Assembly: GCA_002964805.2 (NCBI GenBank)
Contig: PUDQ02000033.1
Span: 1,426,001 to 1,490,000 of the forward strand
Source: Trametes villosa
Taxonomy: Eukaryota > Basidiomycota > Agaricomycetes > Polyporales > Polyporaceae
Direction: 5' to 3'
DNA: 64,000 nucleotides
The position numbers and the translations under genes are program-made. This document shows positions 48,277 to 59,465 of the stretch, one piece after another (within the stretch, counting starts at the first letter, position 1; each line of letters starts with the position of its first letter). A model generated the notes under the pieces. The model was not told where the DNA came from, did no database searches, and was given only the letters and a program-made list of their open reading frames with translations.

Positions 48277-49716
48277 AGCTTGTTCGACTGGCCACCGTAA
48301 CTGAAGCGTGCGAGCCTCGAGGGTTGAAGCTGAAGCCTGCGCCGCCGCGGCTGGGAATCAGGACTTTGTGGCGCGCAGCGCGGGCCTCGAGGCGTGAAGG
48401 CTTGATCCCCGTCGCGCCGACCTGCCCCCGGGGCCCGCCATCGACGTTTCAGGCAGCGCGAACGCTTCGCGCCACCCGCGGTGTCGCTCGGCCCCGTGCA
48501 TTCATTCACCCAGACCCGAACCCAAACCGCGACCCACGAATGGCGACCCACGCACTAGCGGCGGCCCAGATCCAGCCCGAATCGGCGGGGAGTCGGAGGT
48601 GACGGCAGGCGGCGTGCGCGATCTGAAGTGCCAGTTTGGGCGGGGGGAGTCAGACTGCTGTATGCGTACATGCTCACTTGTACAGATTAGGCCGACGGGA
48701 TACGAGTATCGCTGCCAGTGTCACGGTGCGGATGGGTGGACGGTAGCGGTGCCTTCGCGCGTCCTCCGATCAGCACGCGGCGCCGTGCGTGTGTGCGATC
48801 GCGCTGTAGGTTAACCTTGCGTGCAGGTGTTCGCCATGCTGCCCCGATATCGCACACGCCCCCAGCCTGCGGCCCAGAGTGCGTATACGCCTAGTACGCG
48901 CTGGAAGCTCACGACCGAGCACTGGGGCCCGGGGTTCTATCGCGTTCGAAGGTGGTGCGTGTACCGATCGTGCAGCGCGCGATAGCACTGGCATTCAGGA
49001 GCTCGAGGAGGAGCGCAGCGCAGCGCCGCCAGCGTCAGAGGCACCATTAAGGCGGTCCATGGTCCAGAACCCACATATATATCGCAGAACATTCCTCCCG
49101 CACGCTGCAGGCTGCAGCACTGGTCGCGCGACCGCGCCCGCGCGGCTGAAGGGCGGAGTTTCCCCTGGTTCCTCGAAGAAGCTAGCGCGGCATGTGAGTC
49201 TGAGACTCTGACACGGCCTGAGTCGAGTGAGACTCGTACAACACTACAGGCCCCGCGCCGGTCCCCGGGCGAAGTCGCGAAGGCGGGGCGGCCACAGCAG
49301 CGCGCGTCATTACGTACTGTTGCGGTGCGCGGCGGGGGTTCGTTATCAGCACCCTGTATTCGGGTTTGCACTGAGGCTCGGACGGCGGTCGGGACGAGAC
49401 AAGATGCGGCCTAGGGGGTCGGCGACCGACGAGACGACAAGTATATACACCCAGCAATTAAGAACAAAGAGACGCGAGAGGACGAGAGCAGCATATGAGC
49501 AGTAATAGTATAGACGAGATGAGACCGGTCCAGACCAGGGTGGGTTCGCGATGGGGGAGGGGGAGGGGGGTGGCAGGGGATAACGTGGGGCCAGTGGGGG
49601 AAGAGATAGGTGTGGAGGGATGGGGGAGGGGGATGCGATAGGGGATGGGTAGGGGAGGGAGGAGAAGCGGTATGATAACGAGACGCGCGGGAATATGGAC
49701 ATGCAAATAACTAACA
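48277..49716. other. Intergenic with a G-rich tract at its right end
   Basis: No supported gene. The interval has short open frames on both strands only. Its last 170 bp hold the G-run tract described separately and the 3' flank of the minus-strand gene that ends at 49717. Confidence 0.5.
49552..49663 (+). repeat. G-run tract with G-quadruplex potential
   Basis: About 110 bp with more than ten runs of four or more G on the plus strand, separated by A/T or TGA/GAT spacers (for example GATGGGGGAGGGGGAGGG and GATAGGGGATGGGTAGGGG). It lies just downstream of the stop of the minus-strand gene 49717-50724, so that gene's transcript would carry the C-rich version in its 3' untranslated region. Confidence 0.7.
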
Positions 49717-50724
49717 CTAGCACTCTTGGATCATGGACGGACGGAAGGCACGCGCAGAGTCCGAGTGCTCCTCGTCGTGGAACGGCAGGGGCGGGTCCAG
49801 CTCAAACGGGTAGAAGTAGTCGTCGTCCGTGTCGACGTACACGTGCGGGGCGGTGGTGTGCAGCCGCGCGCGCGTGTGGTCGCGCAGCGACGACAGCGAG
49901 TGGCTGTACGGCGTGGACAGCACGTCTGACTCGTCGTCAGAGGTGTCCTCTATCGCGTCCGGCACCGCGAGCTCGTCTACGTCCTCCGCGTCGTAATAGG
50001 GGAGCGGGTCATGGTACAACGGCACAGACGTACTCGGTGGGGGGAGCGGGCCGTCGCCGTGCGCGTCGAGCTGGAGCCAAGAAGGGAGAAGAGGGGGATG
50101 GAGTGGGGGATAGGGGACGGGGTAGGGGATAGCTATCGGAGGAGGCTGATAGAACAGACTGGAATGGTGGACGAGGTCGTCGGACGAGGACATGGGAGAG
50201 CACAGGGGACTTAGCGGCTCGTCGTCATCGTCCACGGCGAGGACGGAGACGGAGGTCGTGCTCCCGAAGTCCATGTCCTCGTCGTCGTCACCAAGATCCT
50301 CGAGTAGCGAGTCCAGCCACTGCTTCTCGGAGTCGCCGCTGCCGGCGGCGCGAGAGCAGGGAGAGTGGGGGTCGGGGAACATGAACGTATCCTCCTCGGC
50401 GGCAGCGTCGCCATGGGCGTCGTCCTCGTCGCGTCTATATACATGTTGTACATCAGAGACGTCTGCCTGCGGCTGGGGCGGGGCAGGGTCGACTGGGGTG
50501 TGCGAGCGGGTGATGGAGTTTTTGAGGAGGACCCAGCGGTGGAGACTGCATGAGTCCTTGACGCCACCGGCGACGGCCGACTGCAGCTTGGAGCGGGCCA
50601 TGGTGGACAGCGATGGTGATTGAAGTGCGAGTGCGAGTGGATCCGGGTGCATGGGCGGGGGCGGGGTTATATGGGGCTGCGGGAGGAGGGAGGGGAGGGG
50701 GCTGGTGGGCCGGTTGAGCGACAC
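49717..50724 (-). CDS. Acidic, Pro/Ser-rich protein of unknown function
   Basis: Single open frame of 335 codons. The inner Met at 50601 (MARSKLQSAVAGGVKDSCSL) is the more likely start because the 41 residues before it are Pro/Leu-rich like untranslated sequence. From there the protein has about 294 residues. The best-ordered part is the N-terminal helix-like GGVKDSCSLHRWVLLKNSIT. The rest is acidic and low complexity: FMFPDPHSPCS, KQWLDSLLEDLGDDDEDMDF, a Pro-Tyr segment PIAIPYPVPYPPLHPP, DAEDVDELAVPDAIEDTSDD and a final YVDTDDDYFYPFELDPPLPF. Acid clusters around aromatic residues recall activation domains, but no DNA-binding or catalytic domain is seen. I do not recognise the family. Confidence 0.65.
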   Translation of the reverse strand: MSLNRPTSPLPSLLPQPHITPPPPMHPDPLALALQSPSLSTMARSKLQSAVAGGVKDSCSLHRWVLLKNSITRSHTPVDPAPPQPQADVSDVQHVYRRDEDDAHGDAAAEEDTFMFPDPHSPCSRAAGSGDSEKQWLDSLLEDLGDDDEDMDFGSTTSVSVLAVDDDDEPLSPLCSPMSSSDDLVHHSSLFYQPPPIAIPYPVPYPPLHPPLLPSWLQLDAHGDGPLPPPSTSVPLYHDPLPYYDAEDVDELAVPDAIEDTSDDESDVLSTPYSHSLSSLRDHTRARLHTTAPHVYVDTDDDYFYPFELDPPLPFHDEEHSDSARAFRPSMIQEC

Positions 50725-51470
50725 GGCTAGCTAACGGGGGAAGCAGTGGTGCGTTCTGGAGAGCGCGGCGGGCGCGTGTAAGCAGCGATAGAGATTCGGA
50801 CGTAAAGGGCAGACGAACGAGGCAGATGGGGTGCGTCTGTGCTATCAGCGGTGTATACGGTAGACGATGAAGGGCTCGAACAGGATGGTGCCGTTCTGGG
50901 AGATGCGGACGGATTTGTTAACCATGCTGGGTTCTGTGGCCGCCTGACTGTCGCGGGGTGTGTCAGGACTGGGCAAAGAAACGAGGAGAGCAGGGGGCGG
51001 GCGGGGGCAGCGGCTTATGCGGACATGGTGGCAGCGGACGAGCGGGGGTGGCTGGGGCCGGGCGGGCGGAGGCGCGGCTTATAAGGGCGGGCTGGTCGTG
51101 ACACTGACGCGCTGGGCGGTGACTCAACGCGCTGCCCGATTCGGCCGAATTCCCACTCCTGCCCTCGGCTCCTGTCCATTTCGTTGCTGCCCTCCGCAGA
51201 CGCCCGCCCCCGCATTCCGCATTCCGCCATCGCACTCGGCCCTCGCGCCAGCTCCTGCACCATCCACAAGCCCGCCCTCGCCACCCCGACTCATCCCGTC
51301 CACCGCTCACCCTCGCGCAATCCGCGTACGCTCGCTATATACAACAATTGCGTTACATACACGTCCGCCCCGCCATGTAACATACGTGCTTGTGCTCGTG
51401 CGACCACCACTGGCCAGACGCGCGCGCACTCCGACCCCGGCCTCCGACCGATGCGGTCCCTCCAGCCGCC
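50725..51470. other. Intergenic, no supported gene
   Basis: Holds the 5' flank of the acidic-protein gene and the 3' flank of APC3. TTATAAG at about 51080 is TATA-like. No open frame has recognisable content. Confidence 0.5.
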
Positions 51471-54400
51471 CTACCCTTCGTCCATCACCTCCTCTCCCAC
51501 GTCCTGCGGCTTGATGCTCTCCGCCAGCTTCCTTATCTTCGCCAGGCTCTTCGGCGCCACGTCGCGCACCTCCGCCAGCAGCTGCGTGAACTTCACGTTG
51601 TCCCCCAGCAGCCGGTACACCTTCGCGAGCTGGAACAGCACGTTCGACTCCTCCGGGGACGTGTCCTTCAGGTACTGCAGGTCCTCGAGCGCGTCCTGTG
51701 GGGCCAGCGTCAGCGCATCTGTCACAGCGAATCGGCAGCAATGCAGCAGCCGCCCTGGCGTCATGTTCGAAATCGAACCCCGCACGGACGCCCACGCCAC
51801 GACGACCTGCATCAATCCGTCCACTCCGTCCCAGCAGTCCGGAGGGTGCGCGCGAACACTAACCGTGTATTTCCTCAGCGCGATAAGGATTTTCGCCCGG
51901 TGGTAGCGTACCAGCGCGTTCTCGGGCGAGAACGCGATCGCGCGGTTGAACATCTTCAGCGCCTCGTCGTACTTCGAGTACCGCTCCTGGACCTGTACCC
52001 ATGCGCAACGCCCGCCGTCAGTAACGTGATCCGCGCCATGCTCGCGTGACCGCACTCACCATCCCCACGCAGCCCAGCAGCACGGCGTTCTGAGGGTGGA
52101 TTGAAGATGCCTTCTGGAAATGGTAGTCCGCGAGACGTAACTTGCTCATCCGCATATAGCACGTCCCCAGGCCGTACCTATTGCCCCAAGCCAATCGGCA
52201 GCGATAAGCACAACGTGGTGGCCGCGCAGTCAGAGCGCGCCCCGCGGAAGAGGCAAGGGAGGAGGCGCACCAGGCGTTGTAATGTCGTGCATCAGCACGT
52301 AAAGCGGACTGGAAGAAGTTGATCGCCTTGTTCAGGTCCTCGTCGATCGACTCGTGCCCGCTGAGCGTGTACGCGTAGGCACACGTCGGGTCCAGCTGCG
52401 CGGCGCGCCGGAAGCACGTCAGCGCCTGCGTCTTCTCCTTCTGCAGCGAAAAGCAGTTCCCGACGGCGATCCACGCCTGCGGCGACTTCGCGTCCGTCGA
52501 CAGCAGCTCCTGCGCCAGGAATGACAGCCGGATGTTCCGCTGCAGGTGCCAGAGTAGCGTCGAATACACTTCCATGTCCCATAGGCGATAAGGCTCGAGA
52601 ATCCGAACTGCCTCAAACGCGCGCTCGGCCTATCGTAAAACAATGAGATAGGCATGAGTTGGGGCCCGAAGCTAAAGAGCCCCCGAGCGATCAATCACGA
52701 AGCTGACTCACCGCAGGGTATTGTCCGAGCTCGTAGTGCGCCTTGCCCACCATGGCCATGACAGACGCCGAGCGCTGCTGCTGGGGCGACAGGTTCTCCA
52801 GCTCGTCCAGGCAGAGCCGGCAGTCGTACAGCGCGAGCGCGCGCGCCGCGCTCGCGAACTTGCGCATCACGTCGTAGATCTGATAGTCGGCGAGCTCGGT
52901 CTGATACGCCTCCTCCGCCGCGCGCTGCTGCTCCGCCGTCCAGGGCGGCGGCGACGTCTCCGCGTACACGACTTGCGAGAGCGGCGAGCCCGGCGCGAAC
53001 CCCGGACCTGCGCCCCCCGGCTCTTCCTCCGCCCCCGAGTCGTGCGACTGCGACTGCGAGCGCGCCTTTGGGGGTCCTCGTCGCCGATCACGCGCCGCCA
53101 TCGCCTGCCGAATGTGATACGTCAGTTATGCGTCCCATACAATAGCGGGCACGGCAGACAGCGGACCTTGCTCACGGGCTTGCCCACGCCGCTCTGCGAC
53201 CGCGTAGTCCGGCGCGCGCCCGTCGCCAGCATCGTCGGGACCTTGCCCGCGGCGCGCAGGGTGGCGGATCTGGAGGGCGCCGCGGCGTTCTGCGCAAAAC
53301 GGCGGGGAGATGAGAAGAGGTTAGCATTCGTTAGGGCCGGGCGAGCGCGTGCCTTTGAGCTTGTCGCGCGGTCATCCGCCGCCGCGGGCAGGGCGCCGAC
53401 AGACTTCGACGGCTTGAGGAGGGAGTGCGTCTCCGCCGCGGTCGTCGCGGGAGGCCGCTGCCGTGCGGTAGACCGCAGCTTCTTGGTCACTGGGCCCGCC
53501 TCATCGGCTGAAGAAAGAGGACGCACAGCTGGAGGTTGAACCGCCAAGGTGGCTGGTTGGGACCGGCTCGCGCGTATCGGGGCCTGGAAGGACGGCTCGC
53601 CGTAGAATGAGGAGTCAGCGGTCGCTCTGTCGTTGGGGTGTATCGTGAGCACATAAGTTAAACTAGCAGGTTGAAGCAACTAACATGGAGTCTCGTGGTC
53701 CGGCGGGCGCGTCCATCGCCTTCAGCCCGGGCTTCCAATCGCGAAAGAGGTTACCGGCACTGCCAGCTTCAGGCGTGAAAAATCCGGCACCTGTTGCTAC
53801 TGGTACAGGTCTGCTGGGGCCCTCCTCCCCAGGTGTCTGCAAGACCGGTTCTGGCCGTGGAGGAAAGAGGTTGTCTATTGGAGGAATATCACCTAGATTG
53901 CCATTTGCATTAGTGTCTACCTCGCGCGCGACGAGCCAACGGGCATGGCAGACTGAAGAGACGCCAAGGAAGTTGGGGCCCTCAGGCTCAGATGAGCGGA
54001 AATGACTCGCTTCCAACGCATTCTCCAGGCCGAGATGGGCGGCTTAAAGGAGAGACTTAGGCCACACAACCCCGTCATCGGGAGGCGCACTCTGATAATT
54101 CAGACCTTCACCCTGCGCCCTGGGCTCGAGCGCCAAGGTCTGACCTACCCGCCTCTCTATTCAATATTTGGCCCGCACGTTTGCTCCTCGTGTGATAGAT
54201 ATGTGAACGCACCTATAGCGCAAAGGCCCTCGAACGCCTCCCAGAGCATCGGGTTCAGGGCGAGCGCTTGCCGATAGCTCATAGCGGCGCTCTCGTGCAG
54301 ATTTCCCTTCAGCGCGCTGTTCCCCGCCTGACAGCACAGAACCGCCGGTTCTGGGAACGCGTTCGCCGTGCGGCTGCGCATAGACACTGCGCGATCGTAA

Positions 54401-54791
54401 GAACTACAGCGCGCGGAGTCATCGCAAGGGGGTACGTACGCGTCGGAATATACGGACCGTCGCGCAAGCAGCTCTCAAGTGCCTCTCGCGCCTGCCTGTG
54501 CCGCCCCAGCTTCATGCAGCACTGCGCAAGGACGTGCAGGCATCCTGTGCAGCGGGGCTCCTTTGGGGGCGCGTTTACCAGCCGGTGCGCAGAATGTGGC
54601 TGGCCGGATTCGATGAGCGCAGTGGCATACAGGTGTCGCGCGTCATGGTTTCTGATGTCCTGGACAAAGTAGCGTTCCGCGTAGAAGAGCGCGGACTTGT
54701 GCAGGCCAGCGTCGAGGAGTGACCAGACGAGCGCGCCGTATTGCTGACATAGGTGTGGGGATATTGGCGGAAGCTTAGAGTCGCGCTGCAT
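51471..54791 (-). CDS. CDC27: Anaphase-promoting complex subunit 3 (Cdc27/BimA/Nuc2)
   Basis: TPR scaffold of the APC/C ubiquitin ligase that binds Cdc20/Cdh1 IR tails. The N-terminal TPRs start MQRDSKLPPISPHLCQQYGA and include LLDAGLHKSALFYAERYFVQ and CMKLGRHRQAREALESCLRD. The next exon has GNLHESAAMSYRQALALNPM and LWEAFEGLCAIG. A 320-bp intron (53893-54212) leads to DIPPIDNLFPPRPEPVLQTP. A long Ser/Ala/Arg-rich loop follows, with a LFSSPRRFAQNAA motif. The C-terminal TPR array is the most conserved part: VGKAHYELGQYPAAERAFEA, SPQAWIAVGNCFSLQKEKTQ, CAYAYTLSGHESIDEDLNKA, YNAWYGLGTCYMRMSKLRLA, YDEALKMFNRAIAFSPENAL and LLGDNVKFTQLLAEVRDVAP. About 760 residues. The GHE and NAWYGLG text is characteristic of APC3. 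Confidence 0.93.
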
Positions 54792-55224
54792 AGCGAAGTG
54801 CGGGTGCGCCTAGCGCATAGAGCGTGTGTTTTCGCCTAGTCGTCGCGTGTCGTCCAGATGCCCTAGGCGTGCAAGATGGAGAGGTCAGAGCAGGTGGTGG
54901 GCGAGTGGCAAGGTGTGTTGAGTGGTCAACCAGCTGCACGCATCTTCGCTAACCAACCGCGTCTACTTGTCACGTGGCTGGGTGCGTCACAGTGTGACGG
55001 GTGGCTAAGTACAGAACTGCGCGGCAGCGCGCGCGAAGAGGCCGAAACGGAGACGCTGTGCGTGCTCAACAAAGTTCAGAACAAAGCATGCCTCCGCTTC
55101 GGAAGAAGATGCCACAGCGCTGATAGATGGACTGCCTTTGAGTACTCTATCATTGGCGGGTGATGTACAATGCAGCAAGAGTCGTTATCGCTATGCGGCC
55201 GTCACTCCTTTCTTTCCTACTTCT
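54792..55224. other. Short intergenic spacer APC3-CCT1
   Basis: About 430 bp between the APC3 start and the CCT1 stop, both genes on the minus strand. No gene seen. It must contain the CCT1 3' end and the APC3 promoter. Confidence 0.5.
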
Positions 55225-57284
55225 CTAGTGCCCGTGGGGATCAGCCTCACCCTTCGCCTCTGCGGGGCGGGCGTAAGCATGGAAGACTTATAGAGTCAAG
55301 AATAGACACTTACCCGGGACACACTGGATGGCATCATCTATCCGCAGGATCGACACTGCCGCCTCGAAGGCAGACTTCAGACTGCGGACCTTGCTCACGG
55401 TCGGCTCAAGGATACCCGCGCCGACGTTGTCCCGAACCTGGCCGTTCAGGAGATCAAGGCCGTAGCGAAGGAGCGCCTTCTTGGGATCGCCGATTGGCGC
55501 GTTTTGCGCGGCGTTGTGGTACGAGCGCAACTTCGCGACCAGGTCGGTAGAGTCCTTCGCCGCGTTAACCGCGAGCGTCTTTGGGATGACGAGCAGGGCG
55601 CTGGCGAACTCGGCGATCGCGAGCTGTTCCCTCGAACCCTGTGGCGTACGGTACGTCAATTACCATGTTTGGCGTATACCTGCATATCACGACTTACGAG
55701 CGTAGTCGCGAAGTTCTCGAGGTAGATGCTGAGCGCGGTCTCAACCGCACCACCACCGGGGACTACTGAGCCGCTCTCGAGCGTCCGCTTGATGATCGAC
55801 AGAGTGTCGTGGAGCGCGCGCTCCATCTCGTCGAGCATGTAGTCGTTCGCGCCACGGAGGACGATGGATGCCGAGCTGACAACCTTCGTGCCCTTGACGA
55901 GGATGAGCTCGTCGTCGGAGATCCGCTCCTGGACAACCTCATCCGCATAGCCAAGGTAGCTGGCCTCGAAGGACTCCTCGCCCTCGAGGTTGGCAAGACT
56001 GGAAACCAGAGTGCCGCCGGTCGCCTTCGCGATACGGCGCAGGTCCTCCTTCCTACACCTGCGGACGGCCATGGCACCAGCCTCCACGAACTCCTTCAGG
56101 CAGAGGTCGTCAATACCCTTAGTCGTGAGGACGACGTTGGCACCAGCAGCCAGGATTTTGCGGATGCGCTCGATGGTGATCTCCGATTCCCTGTAGTTGA
56201 ATGAGTCAAAACGTACATCCGCCTTCAGATAGCAATCGACATACCGCTTACGGATGTCCTCGAGCTTCTCCGGGTCATCAACAAGGATCTGAACACCAAG
56301 CTGCATGCGCGCTTTCTGCAGGTTAATGTCGAGGCACGCAATCTTGGCACCCGTGATACGCTTCTTCATCGCTATACATAATCCATCAGAGTCGTGCTAC
56401 AAGAACACATCGTGAGCCATACCTTGGCTGGCGACAGTGCAGTTGAGCGCGTAACCCTTGACAAACAGGGATTCCCTTGCACTCCGTCCGTGCGCCTTGA
56501 GCACATTGACCGCCTTGACGGGGTACTTGATGTCGCCGCGCGTGTTGATAGTCTTCACGGCCAACATCGCGTCCACAGCCATGGGCGCGAACAAGTCGTC
56601 ATCACTGTGCACGCATATAAGTTTTGATGTCTCCCCGAGCAGACGCCTAGACACTCGCCCTCCGATGATTTTGCTCGACATGCTCGTCTTCGCCGCGTTG
56701 ATGAGGGCCTCGCGTCCCAGCGCGTCAACCTTCACACTCAGCTGGTCCTGCATGAATTTGCACGCCTCCCTGCATGCAAGCCGGTAGCCGGTGATGATCG
56801 TGGTGGGGTGGATCTTCTGCTTGACGAGCTCGTTCGCGCGCCTGAGCAGCTCCGCGGCGATGAGGACGACGGAGGTCGTGCCATCACCAACTTCCTTGTC
56901 CTGTTTTTGCGCGAGGTCGACGAAGACGCGACCCGCGGGGTGCTCGACCGCGAGGAGGGAGAGGATCGTCGCGCCGTCGTTTGAGATGGTCACTTCCTGC
57001 ATGATGCAAGCCGCTTAACGTTGGAATATGCTTCCAAATAACTTTTGCGTGAGGGACGTACACCAATGTTATCCACCAACATCTTGTCGAGCCCCATAGG
57101 GCCCAGAGAGCTCTTCACCACGTTCGCGATCGTTTGCGCGGCGAGCACTACGCAATTAGCAGCCCTTCAGCACATTTCTCGAGCACGAGCTCGGTAAAAA
57201 CGCACCATTTTGGTCCCGAACGTCCTGGCCTGACACCCTGTCGCCTCCGAGGAACACACCGGCGCGCGGATCGCGTTGAAACAT
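55225..57284 (-). CDS. TCP1: CCT/TRiC chaperonin subunit alpha
   Basis: Alpha subunit of the cytosolic group II chaperonin that folds actin and tubulin. The start [20 protein letters not shown] (57284) is followed by [20 protein letters not shown] and DKMLVDNIG. The ATP site follows: [20 protein letters not shown] and [20 protein letters not shown]. Further landmarks: [133 protein letters not shown] and [20 protein letters not shown]. The last exon, after a 54-bp intron, encodes the short tail [11 protein letters not shown]. The catalytic Asp in GDGTT is present. The NVLKAHGRS and [11 protein letters not shown] text is specific to the alpha subunit. About 550 residues. Confidence 0.95.
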
Positions 57285-57768
57285 ATTGCAGGTGGATGAG
57301 AGGACGCGGATGAGGGCGAGTGCAGGAGGACGATCGTGCTCGAGATTTCTCCGGAATACGCGGCTCAGAGTTATGCCTGAATTTGGGCTTATCGAAAGCT
57401 TATCATCGACGAAACCATAAAGGCGCGATTAACACTTCCGGCGCTTCTTTCACCACAGTAGTACCACCAGGCAGCCACCGTCACCGCGCAGATCTACCAC
57501 TTCGTTCATCTTCCTTGAGTACCACTGGTACTCACCGGAGCATGGTCGTACCTCGAGAGCAGCTGAGCCAGACTGGCATGGAAACTACCTCAAAGTGACA
57601 TTCCTACCCAATTATTTGACATGCTGGTCAACGCTCGAGTTTGGGCGCGACGAGTACTCGCGAAGATGGGTGCAAGTGATACAATTTTACAGTACAAATA
57701 CATTCATCGTTGCTCAGCACTCTAGAGTAATTGTCCGTGATGGTAGTACAGATGTCGGGCGGAGCGCA
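57285..57768. other. Intergenic, CCT1 5' flank
   Basis: A short plus-strand open frame (57320-57598) has no recognisable content. The interval should contain the CCT1 promoter and the 3' end of the next minus-strand gene. Confidence 0.5.
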
Positions 57769-58851
57769 TCAAGCCTTCGACCAGAACGCCAGCCGGGACT
57801 CGCGCACAGGGCTCATGATCCCCGTAGGAATCTTGACCTGGAGGAAGTCCTGGGATGCGCGCCTGGGCGACTTGAGGAGAGACCAGCGGCGTGATAGAGA
57901 TCGCGGCGACTGAACGACCGTTAAGTTACAGAATCACAAAGGAATAGCGCATATATGAACGTACCATAGTCTCTTCCCGAGGGCTAGGAGCACCAGTCAT
58001 GCTGACGGAAGGCGAGACTGGTGCGGCGTGCTTGTCCGTGAAGGGATCGGACATCGCGTTCACGTTCGAGCGGGGCACCTGCAGCTGCCCGCCAGCCATT
58101 TCGGTGGTGAAGATGGCGGCCTTCTGAGGTGCATGGCTCGCGTCCGCGGGAGTTTGGGCGGGGCGGAAGGCGCGGACGGTGCGGTGAACAGGCACCTCGG
58201 CCTCGGCCTCAGCGAAAGAGTCGAACGACTCAGTGTGCCCGGTGCTGGCCATGGAGTCGCCCGTGTCGCTGCGGAAGGGATTGCGCAGCTCGTTGGAAGA
58301 TGCGCGGCGTTCAGGCATCATGCGAGGGCAGGGGTTGTTTTCGACATAGGATGAAGAGGTGGGGCGGCGGCCGGGTTGCAGGCTCAGCGGATGGACAGGA
58401 GGAGGTAGGAAGGTGAGCGGAGCGAGTGCGTCCGGGCTTGAGAACCGCAGTGGCTCGCGTGGGGTGTGCTAAGAGACGGTTAGACAGAGTCACAAGTAAT
58501 TGTGGGAAAAAAAGACATACACGAGCCGCAGACATACTCTCATCGCCTAGACTATGACGATGAGTTATAACTCGGTCCTAAATAGCCAGCTGGTTAAGCT
58601 CAAGCTGATAGCTCAGAAGAGGTGTGAACTCACGGTTTCGTGCAAGTCATAAGTACTGCTGGAGGGTGAGGGTGCCGTCCTCGGCCGCCTAGCGTACTCC
58701 TTCTGCCTCTGGTGTGTGTCAGCCATCGATATTCAACTCCAGTGGCAGTCCGGAATGTACTCACAGCGACGCGGCTCCTCCTGGCGAGCTCCTTGTAGGG
58801 GATTTTCCCCTCAAACTGAACTTCCTTCTTCTTGAAGACGTGGTCAAACAT
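57769..58851 (-). CDS. Unidentified Ser/Pro-rich protein
   Basis: The proposed exon order starts MFDHVFKKKEVQFEGKIPYK, ELARRSRVA. An intron leads to RQKEYARRPRTAPSPSSSTY, DLHET. A tiny exon of 9 or 24 bases (GCGATGAGA...) follows, then HTPREPLRFSSPDALAPLTF, MMPERRASSNELRNPFRSDT, FDSFAEAEAEVPVHRTVRAF and SNVNAMSDPFTDKHAAPVSP. The last exon is SPRSLSRRWSLLKSPRRASQ to LAFWSKA. Total is about 270 residues. The N-terminal lysine-rich KKKEVQFEGKIPYKEL is the only part that looks ordered. NPFR and DPFT repeat the Asn/Asp-Pro-Phe theme found in endocytic adaptors, but that is suggestive only. No transmembrane segment. I do not recognise it. The tiny exon is the weakest part of the model. Confidence 0.5.
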
Positions 58852-59465
58852 AGTGACTGTGCCGGACAGTGGTGTAGTAGAGCGGTGGTGGTGTGTTGGC
58901 TGGGGGCTTCAGCTGAGATGAGGTGAGTGTCCTGAAGCACGAAAGGCCCGTCATATATGCGACGCGAACGACTTCCGAGCTCCCAGGGCCCAGGACCATG
59001 GCTTCACCTACTCCGCCCGGTGCGCCGCGGATGTACCTGGATATCCGCCTGAAGGAGCGGTTGATCGAGTCCCCCGAGTTAGGGGCTACAGCTCCGTTGG
59101 AGTGTCCGACAGGCCTAGGCCCTTCCATCGTTTTGTTCAGAACGTCTATTTCAGCTAGTATAGCGGATATCGAGCGATATTGCAACATCCGAGCTGTTGC
59201 GGGTCGGCCTGAGGTCGATGGATGTCGGCGAACCTGCTGAAGAGCTTGGAGCGCCGGCGGGGCAGCCGCGCAAGTGGCGTCGCCTGTGGGCCGAAGGGAC
59301 CCTAAGTTGGGGTTTGTGCACAGCTTAACCATACCCGGACGCGTCAGTGTCACGCGCCGCCGCAAGCTGCCGGGCGCCCCTTCGTAGCTTGCGCCTCGCC
59401 GCCACCAGCGTCGTTCTGCGTGTCCCCGTCTTCCACTTACCACCATCTGTTGCGTGTGTGCTGAA
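58852..59465. other. Divergent intergenic region
   Basis: Two opposing open frames occupy it: plus 58976-59240 starting MASPTPPGAPRMYLDIRLKE, and minus 59569-58844 containing YRSISAILAEIDVLNKTMEG. They overlap antisense, so at most one is coding. Neither matches a family. The interval also serves as promoter for the genes starting at 58851 (-) and 59466 (+). Confidence 0.4.

Noticed and set aside
57320..57598. 92-codon plus-strand frame upstream of CCT1
   Set aside because: Short, no family, lies in the CCT1 promoter.
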